In this document: positions 50,701-61,994 of the stretch, one piece after another
Layout of the letters: each line of letters opens with the position of its first letter
Numbering within the stretch: position 1 is the stretch's first letter
Source of the DNA: Bombus terrestris
Taxonomy: Eukaryota > Arthropoda > Insecta > Hymenoptera > Apidae
DNA: 64,000 nt
NCBI RefSeq assembly: GCF_910591885.1
Contig: NW_025963552.1
Coordinates: 4,278,001 to 4,342,000 of the forward strand
Reading direction: 5' to 3'
Notes under the pieces: model-generated
The model's input: the letters and a program-made list of their open reading frames with translations, nothing else
Told to the model about the DNA's origin: nothing
Database searches by the model: none
Position numbers and translations under genes: made by a program

Positions 50701-52755
50701 TCGTTGCTCACTCGCTCCGCTCGCTCGTAAAAATTTAGTCCTACCTCACATACGATCCGACACGTTCGCAAATTCGAAATAAGTTGCCTTCATATCGAAT
50801 GACTAACGCAAGAGGGATTGGTTTTAGGTTAGGCTATAGTTTTCGAGCGAGCGCAGCGAGCGAGAGACGCGTAAAGGTGTGTCATAATCCAACGGTTTGG
50901 CACATACTGACATTGAAACATTCACACCAGCCCGAGGAGCCGGAAGTCTTTATCATATTGCCTACTGACAAATGTTTACAGTTTGTGAATAGTTTCACAT
51001 AAATAGTACTATTTCCACATAGTACAGTGCAATGTGATGTCCGAAATGGCTGACCAAATTAGGTAATAACACGAAATGTATGCAAGGCAATATAAGGTAT
51101 ATGTATACCTTGCAAATTGTGATCGTTGCTCACTCGCTCCGCTCGCTCGTAAAAATTTATTCCTACCTCACATACGATCCGACACGTTCGCAAATTCGAA
51201 ATAAGTTGCCTTCATATCGAATGACTAACGCAAGAGGGATTGGTTTTAGGTTAGGCTATAGTTTTCGAGCGAGCGCAGCGAGCGAGAGACGCGTAAAGGT
51301 GTGTCATAATCCAACGGTTTGGCACATACTGACATTGAAACATTCACACCAGCCCGAGGAGCCGGAAGTCTTTATCCTATTGCCTACTGACAAATGTTTA
51401 CAGTTTATGAATAGTATCACATAAATAGTACTATTTCCACATACTAAAGTGCAATGTGATGTCCGAAGTGGCTGACAAAATTAGGTACTAACACGATATA
51501 TATGCATATTGCAAGGTATATGTATACCTTGCAAATTGTGATCGTTGCTCGCTCGCTCCGCTCGCTCGTAAAACTTTAGTCCAACCTCGCATACGATCCG
51601 ACACGTTCGCAAATTCGAATTAAGTCGCCTTCATATCGAATGACTAACGCAAGAGGGATTGGTTTTAGGTTAGGCTATCGTTTTAGAGCGAGCGCAGCGA
51701 GCGAGACACGCGTAAAGGTGTGTCACAATCCAACGGTTTGTCACATACGGACATTGAAACATTCGCACCAGCCCGAGGAGCCGGAAGTCTTTATCCTATG
51801 GCCTACTGACAAATGTTTACAGTTTATGAATAGTTTCACATAAATAGTACTATTTCCACATAGTACAGTGCAATGTGATGTTCGAAATGGCTGACAAAAT
51901 TAGGTAATAACACGAAATGTATGCAAGGCAATATAAGGTATATGTATACCTTGCAAATTGTGATCGTTGCTCGCTCGCTCCGCTCGCTCGTAAAAATTTA
52001 GTCCAACCTCACATACGATCCGACACGTTCGCAAATTCGAAATAAGTCGCCTTCATATCGAATGACTAACGCAAGAGGGATTGGTTTTAGGTTAGGCTAC
52101 AGTTTTCGAGCGAGCGCAGCGAGCGAGACACGCGTAAAGGTGTGTCACAATCCAACGGTTTGTCACATACGGACATTGAAACATTCGCACCAGCCCGAGG
52201 AGCCGGAAGTCTTTATCCTATGGCCTACTGACAAATGTTTACAGTTTATGAATAGTTTCACATAAATAGTACTATTCCCACATAGTACAGTGCAATGTGA
52301 TGTCCGAAATGGCTGACAAAATTAGGTAATAACACGAAATGTATGCAAGGCAATATAAGGTATATGTATACCTTGCAAATTGTGATCGTTGCTCGCTCGC
52401 TCGTAAAAATTTAGTCCAACCTCACATACGATCCGACACGTTCGCAAATTCGAAATAAGTCGCCTTCATATCGAATGACTAACGCAAGAGGGATTGGTTT
52501 TAGGTTAGGCTATAGTTTTCGAGCGAGCGCAGCGAGCGAGAGACGCGTAAAGGTGTGTCACAATCCAACGGTTTGGCACATACGGACATTGAAACATTCG
52601 CACTAGCCCGAGGAGCCGGAAGTCTTTATCCTATTGCCTACTGACAAATGTTTACAGTTTATGAATAGTACCACATAAATAGTACTATTTCCACATACTA
52701 CAGTGCAATGTGATGTCCGAAGTGGCTGACAAAATTAGGTACTAACACGATATAT
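47722..52755 (+). repeat. R-rich block, right copy of the 7,136-bp duplication
   Basis: Monomers: R 47722, C9 48141, A 48554, R (C head) 48973, L 49395, B 49817, C 50236, H 50658, L 51080, R 51502, C/R chimera 51921, C9 52343. The match to 40586-44985 ends inside the 51921 unit, where GAGAGACGCG becomes GAGACACGCG. The R at 48973 has private GTTGGTCGC and GAGTCACGTG changes. The L at 49395 has CCTCCCATACG. Confidence 0.92.
51921..52342 (+). repeat. Chimeric monomer: C first half, R second half
   Basis: C through GGCTACAGTTTTC, then GAGACACGCG, GTTTGTCAC and TATGGCC as in R. The last C-specific base is 52107 and the first R-specific base 52129, so the switch is within the right GC arm itself. 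It is the right boundary of the 7,136-bp repeated tract. Confidence 0.9.
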
Positions 52756-54859
52756 ATGCATATAGCAAGGTGTATGTATACCCTGCAAATTGTGATCGTT
52801 GCTCGCTCGCTCCGCTCGCTCGTAAAAATTTAGTCCAACCTCACATACGATCCGACACGTTCGCAAATTCGAAATATGTCGCCACCATATCGAATAATGA
52901 ACGCAAGATGGATTGGTTTTAGGTTAGGCTATAGTTTTCGAGCGAGCGCAGCGAGCGAGAGACGCGTAAAGGTGTGTCACAATCGAACGGTTTGGCACAT
53001 ACTGACATTGAAACATTCGCACCAGCCCGAGGAGCCGGTAGTCTTTATCATATTGCCTACTGACAAATGTTTACAGTTTATGAATATTTTCACATAAATA
53101 GTACTATTTCCACATAGTACAGTGCAATGTGATGTCCGAAATGGCTGACAAAATTAGGTAATAACACGAAATGTATGCAAGGCAATATAAGGTATATGTA
53201 TACCTTGCAAATTGTGATCGTTGCTCGCTCGCTCCGCTCGCTCGTAAAAATTTAGTCCAACCTCACATACGATCCGACACGTTCGCAAATTCGAAATAAG
53301 TCGCCTTCATATCGAATGACTAACGCAAGAGGGATTGGTTTTAGGTTAGGCTACAGTTTTCGAGCGAGCGCAGCGAGCGAGAGACGCGTAAAGGTGTGTC
53401 ACAATCCAACGGTTTGGCACATACGGACATTGAAACATTCGCACCAGCCCGAGGAGCCGGAAGTCTTTATCCTATTTCCTACTGACAAATGTTTACAGTT
53501 TATGAATGGTATCACATAAATAGTACTATTTCCACATACTACAGTGCAATGTGATGTCCGAAGTGGCTGACAAAATTAGGTAATAACACGAAATATATGC
53601 AAGGCAACATTAGGTATATGTATAGCTTGGAAATTGTGATCGTTGCTCACTCGCTCCGCTCGCTCGTAAAAATTTAGTCCTACCTCACATACGATCCGAC
53701 ACGTTCGCAAATTCGAAATAAGTTGCCTTCATATCGAATGACTAACGCAAGAGGGATTGGTTTTAGGTTAGGCTATAGTTTTCGAGCGAGCGCAGCGAGC
53801 GAGAGACGCGTAAAGGTGTGTCATAATCCAACGGTTTGGCACATACTGACATTGAAACATTCACACCAGCCCGAGGAGCCGGAAGTCTTTATCATATTGC
53901 CTACTGACAAATGTTTACAGTTTGTGAATAGTTTCACATAAATAGTACTATTTCCACATAGTACAGTGCAATGTGATGTCCGAAATGGCTGACCAAATTA
54001 GGTAATAACACGAAATGTATGCAAGGCAATATAAGGTATATGTATACCTTGCAAATTGTGATCGTTGCTCGCTCGCTCCGCTCGCTCGTAAAAATTTAGT
54101 CCAACCTCACATCCGACCCGACACGTTCGCAAATTCGAAATAAGTCGCCACCATATCGAATAATGAACGCAAGATGGATTGGTTTTAGGTTACGCTATAG
54201 TTTTCGAGCGAGCGCAGCGAGCGAGAGACGCGTAAAGGTGTGTCATAATCCAACGGTTTGGCACATACTGACATTGAAACATTCACACCAGCCCGAGGAG
54301 CCGGAAGTCTTTATCCTATTGCCTACTGACAAATGTTTACAGTTTATGAATAGTATCACATAAATAGTACTATTTCCACATACTAAAGTGCAATGTGATG
54401 TCCGAAGTGGCTGACAAAATTAGGTACTAACACGATATATATGCATATTGCAAGGTATATGTATACCTTGCAAATTGTGATCGTTGCTCGCTCGCTCCGC
54501 TCGCTCGTAAAACTTTAGTCCAACCTCGCATACGATCCGACACGTTCGCAAATTCGAATTAAGTCGCCTTCATATCGAATGACTAACGCAAGAGGGATTG
54601 GTTTTAGGTTAGGCTATCGTTTTAGAGCGAGCGCAGCGAGCGAGACACGCGTAAAGGTGTGTCACAATCCAACGGTTTGTCACATACGGACATTGAAACA
54701 TTCGCACCAGCCCGAGAAGCCGGAAGTCTTTATCCTATTGCCTACTGACAAATGTTTACAGTTTATGAATCGTATCACATAAATAGTACTATTTCCACAT
54801 ACTAAAGTGCAATGTGATGTCCGAAGTGGCTGACAAAATTAGGTACTAACACGATATAT
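52756..54859 (+). repeat. Second copy of a 2,939-bp sub-block (B-C-H-L-R)
   Basis: B 52756, C 53175, H 53597, hybrid L 54019, R 54441. This repeats 49817-51920 at an offset of 2,939 bp; the shared GGTAGTC and AATATTTTCAC variants of the B unit are found at about 50098, 53037 and also 42962. The copy ends in the R unit at about 54.71 kb, where GCCCGAGAAGCC and AATCGTATCAC follow, as in the tail at about 2580-2645. Confidence 0.9.
54019..54440 (+). repeat. Mosaic monomer with an internal B/C-like patch
   Basis: Its counterparts at 51080 and 43944 are plain L. Here GCTCGCTCG, AAAATTTAGTCC and then CGCCACCATATCGAATAATG, a B feature, replace the L bases, while from GTGTCATAATCC on it is L again. 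Private changes CATCCGACCCGAC and TTACGCTATAG also occur. The patch spans at most about 54065-54240 and looks like a conversion tract. Confidence 0.83.
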
Positions 54860-57795
54860 ATGCATATAGCAAGGTGTATGTATACCCTGCAAATTGTGAT
54901 CGTTGCTCGCTCGCTCCGCTCGCTCGTAAAAATTTAGTCCAACCTCACATACGATCCGACACGTTCGCAAATTCGAAATATGTCGCCACCATATCGAATA
55001 ATGAACGCAAGATGGATTGGTTTTAGGTTAGGCTATAGTTTTCGAGCGAGCGCAGCGAGCGAGAGACGCGTAAAGGTGTGTCACAATCCAACGGTTTGGC
55101 ACATACGGACATTGAAACATTCGCACTAGCCCGAGGAGCCGGAAGTCTTTATCCTATTGCCTACTGACAAATGTTTACAGTTTATGAATAGTTTCACATA
55201 AATAGTACTATTTCCACATAGTACAGTGCAATGTGATGTTCGAAATGGCTGACAAAATTAGGTAATAACACGAAATATATGCAAGGCAATATAAGGTATA
55301 TGTATACCTTGCAAATTGTGATCGTTGCTCGCTCGCTCCGCTCGCTCGTAAAAATTTAGTCCAACCTCACATACGATCCGACACGTTCGCAAATTCGAAA
55401 TAAGTCGCCTTCATATCGAATGACTAACGCAAGAGGGATTGGTTTTAGGTTAGGCTATATTTTTCGAGCGAGCGCAGCGAGCGAGAGACGCGTAAAGGTG
55501 TGTCACAATCCAACGGTTTGGCACATACGGACATTGAAACATTCGCACTAGCCCGAGGAGCCGGAAGTCTTTATCCTATTGCCTACTGACAAATGTTTAC
55601 AGTTTATGAATAGTACCACATAAATAGTACTATTTCCACATACTACAGTGCAATGTGATGTCCGAAGTGGCTGACAAAATTAGGTAATAACACGAAATGT
55701 ATGCAAGGCAATATAAGGTATATGTATACCTTGCAAATTGTGATCGTTGCTCGCTCGCTCGTAAAAATTTAGTCCAACCTCACATACGATCCGACACGTT
55801 CGCAAATTCGAAATAAGTCGCCTTCATATCGAATGACTAACGCAAGAGGGATTGGTTTTAGGTTAGGCTATAGTTTTCGAGCGAGCGCAGCGAGCGAGAG
55901 ACGCGTAAAGGTGTGTCACAATCCAACGGTTTGGCACATACGGACATTGAAACATTCGCACTAGCCCGAGGAGCCGGAAGTCTTTATCCTATTGCCTACT
56001 GACAAATGTTTACAGTTTATGAATAGTACCACATAAATAGTACTATTTCCACATACTACAGTGCAATGTGATGTCCGAAGTGGCTGACAAAATTAGGTAC
56101 TAACACGATATATATGCATATTGCAAGGTATATGTATACCTTGCAAATTGTGATCGTTGCTCGCTTGCTCCGCTCGCTCGTAATTATCTACTCCAACCTC
56201 ACAACCGATCCGACACGTTCGCAAATTCGAAATATGTCGCCACCATATCGAATAATGAACGCAAGATGGATTGGTTTTAGGTTAGGCTATAGTTTTCGAG
56301 CGAGCGCAGCGAGCGAGAGACGCGTAAAGGTGTGTCACCATCGAACGGTTTGGCACATACTGACATTGAAACATTCGCACCAGCCCGAGGAGCCGGAACT
56401 CTTTATCCAATGGCCTACTGACAAATGTTTACAGTTTATGAATAGTTTCACATAAATAGTACTATTTCCACATAGTACAGTGCAATGTGATGTCCGAAAT
56501 GGCTGACCAAATTAGGTAATAACACGAAATGTATGCAAGGCAATATAAGGTATATGTATACCTTGCAAATTGTGATCGTTGCTCACTCGCTCCGCTCGCT
56601 CGTAAAAATTTATTCCTACCTCACATACGATCCGACACGTTCGCAAATTCGAAATAAGTTGCCTTCATATCGAATGACTAACGCAAGAGGGATTGGTTTT
56701 AGGTTAGGCTATAGTTTTCGAGCGAGCGCAGCGAGCGAGAGACGCGTAAAGGTGTGTCATAATCCAACGGTTTGGCACATACTGACATTGAAACATTCAC
56801 ACCAGCCCGAGGAGCCGGAAGTCTTTATCATATTGCCTACTGACAAATGTTTACAGTTTGTGAATAGTTTCACCTAAATAGAACTATCTCCACATACTAC
56901 AGTGCAATGTGATGTCCGAAGTGGCTGACAAAATTAGGTACTAACACGATATATATGCATATAGCAAGGTGTATGTATACCCTGCAAATCGTGATCGTTG
57001 CTCGCTCGCTCCGCTCGCTCGTAAAAATTTAGTCCAACCTCACATACGATCCGACACGTTCGCAAATTCGAAATATGTCGCCACCATATCGAATAATGAA
57101 CGCAAGATGGATTGGTTTTAGATTAGGCTATAGTTTTCGAGCGAGCGCAGCGAGCGAGAGACGCGTAAAGGTGTGTCACAATCCAACGGTTTGGCACATA
57201 CGGACATTGAAACATTCGCACTAGCCCGAGGAGCCGGAAGTCTTTATCCAATTGCCTACTGACAAATGTTTACAGTTTATGAATAGTTTCACATAAATAG
57301 TACTACTTCCACATAGTACAGTGCAATGTGATGTTCGAAATGGCTGACAAAATTAGGTAATAACACGAAATGTATGCAAGGCAATATAAGGTATATGTAT
57401 ACCTTGCAAATTGTGATCGTTGCTCGCTCGCTCCGCTCGCTCGTAAAAATTTAGTCCAACCTCACATACGATCCGACACGTTCGCAAATTCGAAATAAGT
57501 CGCCTTCATATCGAATGACTAACGCAAGAGGGATTGGTTTTAGGTTAGGCTATAGTTTTCGAGCGAGCGCAGCGAGCGAGAGACGCGTAAAGGTGTGTCA
57601 CAATCCAACGGTTTGGCACATACGGACATTGAAACATTCGCACTAGCCCGAGGAGCCGGAAGTCTTTATCCTATTGCCTACTGACAAATGTTTACAGTTT
57701 ATGAATAGTACCACATAAATAGTACTATTTCCACATACTACAGTGCAATGTGATGTCCGAAGTGGCTGACAAAATTAGGTACTAACACGATATAT
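54860..57795 (+). repeat. Fourth pentamer copy followed by B-C (matches 2729-5664)
   Basis: B 54860, C 55279, C9 55701, A 56114, L 56533, B 56955, C 57374. All seven align in order with 2729-5664 at a constant offset of 52,131 bp, and share TTTTAGATTAGG in the second B (4990 and 57121). Private changes include GCTCGCTTGCTCC at about 56165 and AAATCGTGATC at about 56988. Confidence 0.9.
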
Positions 57796-60743
57796 ATGCA
57801 TATTGCAAGGTATATGTATACCTTGCAAATTGTGATCGTTGCTCGCTCGCTCCGCTCGCTCGTAATTATCTACTCCAACCTCACAACCGATCCGACACGT
57901 TCGCAAATTCGAAATATGTCGCCACCATATCGAATAATGAACGCAAGATGGATTGGTTTTAGGTTCGGCTACAGTTTTCGAGCGAGCGCAGCGAGCGAGA
58001 GACGCGTAAAGGTGTGTCACAATCCAACGGTTTGTCACATACGGACATTGAAACATTCGCACCAGCCCGAGGAGCCGGAGGTCTTTATCCTATTGCCTAC
58101 TGACAAATGTTTACAGTTTATGAATAGTATCACATAAATAGTACTATTTCCACATAGTACAGTGCAATGTGATGTCCGAAATGGCTGACAAAATTAGGTA
58201 ATAATGCGAAATGTATGCAAGGCAATATAAGGTATATGTATACCTTGCAAATTGTGATCGTTCCTCGCTCGCTCCGCTCGCTCGTAATTATCTACTCCAA
58301 CCTCACAACCGATCCGACACGTTCGCAAATTCGAAATATGTCGCCACCATATCGAATAATGAACGCAAGATGGATTGGTTTTAGGTTAGGCTATAGTTTT
58401 CGAGCGAGCGCAGCGAGCGAGAGACGCGTAAAGGTGTGTCACAATCCAACGGTTTGGCACATACGGACATTGAAACATTCGCACTAGCCCGAGGAGCCGG
58501 AAGTCTTTATCCTATTGCCTACTGACAAATGTTTACAGTTTATGAATAGTTTCACATAAATAGTACTATTTCCACATAGTACAGTGCAATGTGATGTTCG
58601 AAATGGCTGACAAAATTAGGTAATACCACGAAATATATGCAAGGCAATATAAGGTATATGTATACCTTGCAAATTGTGATCGTTGCTCGCTCGCTCCGCT
58701 CGCTCGTAAAAATTTAGTCCAACCTCACATACGATCCGACACGTTCGCAAATTCGAAATAAGTCGCCTTCATATCGAATGACTAACGCAAGAGGGATTGG
58801 TTTTAGGTTAGGCTATAGTTTTCGAGCGAGCGCAGCGAGCGAGAGACGCGTAAAGGTGTGTCACAATCCAACGGTTTGGCACATACGGACATTGAAACAT
58901 TCGCACTAGCCCGAGGAGCCGGAAGTCTTTATCCTATTGCCTACTGACAAATGTTTACAGTTTATGAATAGTACCACATAAATAGTACTATTTCCACATA
59001 CTACAGTGCAATGTGATGTCCGAAGTGGCTGACAAAATTAGGTACTAACACGATATATATGCATATTGCAAGGTATATGTATACCTTGCAAATTGTGATC
59101 GTTGCTCGCTCGCTCCGCTCGCTCGTAATTATCTACTCCAACCTCACAACCGATCCGACACGTTCGCAAATTCGAAATATGTCGCCACCATATCGAATAA
59201 TGAACGCAAGATGGATTGGTTTTAGGTTCGGCTACAGTTTTCGAGCGAGCGCAGCGAGCGAGAGACGCGTAAAGGTGTGTCACAATCCAACGGTTTGTCA
59301 CATACGGACATTGAAACATTCGCACCAGCCCGAGGAGCCGGAGGTCTTTATCCTATTGCCTACTGACAAATGTTTACAGTTTATGAATAGTATCACATAA
59401 ATAGTACTATTTCCACATAGTACAGTGCAATGTGATGTCCGAAATGGCTGACAAAATTAGGTAATAATGCGAAATGTATGCAAGGCAATATAAGGTATAT
59501 GTATACCTTGCAAATTGTGATCGTTGCTCGCTCGCTCCGCTCGCTCGTAATTATCTACTCCAACCTCACAACCGATCCGACACGTTCGCAAATTCGAAAT
59601 ATGTCGCCACCATATCGAATAATGAACGCAAGATGGATTGGTTTTAGGTTAGGCTATAGTTTTCGAGCGAGCGCAGCGAGCGAGAGACGCGTAAAGGTGT
59701 GTCACCATCGAACGGTTTGGCACATACTGACATTGAAACATTCGCACCAGCCCGAGGAGCCGGAACTCTTTATCCAATGGCCTACTGACAAATGTTTACA
59801 GTTTATGAATAGTTTCACATAAATAGTACTATTTCCACATAGTACAGTGCAGTGTGATGTCCGAAATGGCTGACCAAATTAGGTAATAACACGAAATGTA
59901 TGCAAGGCAATATAAGGTATATGTATACCTTGCAAATTGTGATCGTTGCTCGCTCGCTCCGCTCGCTCGTAAAAATTTAGTCCAATCTCACATGCGATCC
60001 GACACGTTCGCAAATTCGAAATAAGTCGCCTTCATATCGAATGACTGACGCAAGAGGGATTCGTTTTAGGTTAGGCTATAGTTTTCGAGCGAGCGCAGCG
60101 AGCGAGAGTCGCGTAAAGGTGTGTCACAATCCAACGGTTTGGCACATACGGACATTGAAACATTCGCACCAGCCCGAGGAGCCGGCAGTCTTTATCCTAT
60201 TGCCTGCTGACAAATGTTCACAGTTTATGAATAGTATCACATAAATAGTAATATTTCCACATACTACACTGCAATGTGATGTCCGAAGTGGCTGACAAAA
60301 TTAGGTCATAACACGAAATATATGCAAGGCAACATTAGGTATATGTATAGCTTGGAAATTGTGATCGTTGCTCACTCGCTCCGCTCGCTCGTAAAAATTT
60401 AGTCCAACCTCACATACGATCCGACACGTTCGCAAATTCGAAATAAGTTGCCTTCATATCGAATGACTAACGCAAGAGGGATTGGTTTTAGGTTAGGCTA
60501 TAGTTTTCGAGCGAGCGCAGCGAGCGAGAGACGTGTAAAGGTGTGTCACAATCCAACGGTTTGGCACATACGGACATTGAAACATTCGCACCAGCCCGAG
60601 GAGCCGGAAGTCTTTATCCTATTGCCTACTGACAAATGTTTACAGTTTATGAATAGTATCACATAAATAGTACTATTTCCACATACTAAAGTGCAATGTG
60701 ATGTCCGAAGTGGCTGACAAAATTAGGTACTAACACGATATAT
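57796..60743 (+). repeat. F-T-C and F-T-G-H blocks
   Basis: F 57796, T 58215, C 58637, then F 59059, T 59478, G 59900, H 60322. The first trimer is 1,263 bp long. The stretch from 59059 matches 38901-40585 at an offset of 20,158 bp and continues into the R-C9-A block. The C at 58637 has GGTAATACCACG, a rare variant shared with 10705 and 30488. The H has GGTCATAACACG. Confidence 0.88.
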
Positions 60744-61994
60744 ATGCATATTGCAAGGTATATGTATACCTTGCAAATTGTGATCGTTGCTCGCTCGCTC
60801 CGCTCGCTCGTAAAACTTTAGTCCAACCTCGCATACGATCCGACACGTTCGCAAATTCGAATTAAGTCGCCTTCATATCGAATGACTAACGCAAGAGGGA
60901 TTGGTTTTAGGTTAGGCTATCGTTTTAGAGCGAGCGCAGCGAGCGAGACACGCGTAAAGGTGTGTCACAATCCAACGGTTTGTCACATACGGACATTGAA
61001 ACATTCGCACCAGCCCGAGGAGCCGGAAGTCTTTATCCTATGGCCTACTGACTAATGTTTACCGTTTATGAATAGTTTCACATAAATAGTACTATTCCCA
61101 CATAGTACAGTGCAATGTGATGTCCGAAATGGCTGACAAAATTAGGTAATAACACGAAATGTATGCAAGGCAATATAAGGTATATGTATACCTTGCAAAT
61201 TGTGATCGTTGCTCGCTCGCTCGTAAAAATTTAGTCCAACCTCACATACGATCCGACACGTTCGCAAATTCGAAATAAGTCGCCTTCATATCGAATGACT
61301 AACGCAAGAGGGATTGGTTTTAGGTTAGGCTATAGTTTTCGAGCGAGCGCAGCGAGCGAGAGACGCGTAAAGGTGTGTCACAATCCAACGGTTTGGCACA
61401 TACGGACATTGAAACATTCGCACTAGCCCGAGGAGCCGGAAGTCTTTATCCTATTGCCTACTGACAAATGTTTACAGTTTATGAATAGTACCACATAAAT
61501 AGTACTATTTCCACATACTACAGTGCAATGTGATGTCCGAAGTGGCTGACAAAATTAGGTACTAACACGATATATATGCATATTGCAAGGTATATGTATA
61601 CCTTGCAAATTGTGATCGTTGCTCGCTCGCTCCGCTCGCTCGTAATTATCTACTCCAACCTCACAACCGATCCGACACGTTCGCAAATTCGAAATATGTC
61701 GCCACCATATCGAATAATGAACGCAAGATGGATTGGTTTTAGGTTAGGCTATAGTTTTCGAGCGAGCGCAGCGAGCGAGAGACGCGTAAAGGTGTGTCAC
61801 AATCCAACGGTTTGGCACATACGGACATTGAAACATTCGCACCAGCCCGAGGAGCCGGCAGTCTTTATCCTATTGCCTGCTGACAAATGTTCACAGTTTA
61901 TGAATAGTATCACATAAATAGTAATATTTCCACATACTACACTGCAATGTGATGTCCGAAGTGGCTGACAAAATTAGGTAATAACACGATATAT
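60744..61994 (+). repeat. R-C9-A block ending in a chimeric monomer
   Basis: R 60744, C9 61163, A 61576. The order and sequence match 40586-41836 (offset 20,158 bp) and 47722-48972. The R has a private TTTACCGTTTATG change at about 61061. The A unit then carries a G-class tail (CCGGCAGTC, CTGCTGAC, GTTCACAG), so the block is cut off by a recombination joint. Confidence 0.88.
61576..61994 (+). repeat. Chimeric monomer: A head and body, G tail
   Basis: A through GATGGATTGG and GAGACGCG, then CCGGCAGTC, CTGCTGAC, GTTCACAG and TAGTAATATTT as in G. The switch falls between about 61786 and 61858. The following pre-head reads GGTAATAACACGATATATATG, joining an H-type pre-head to a B head near 61985, so a second joint lies just downstream. 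Confidence 0.86.
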
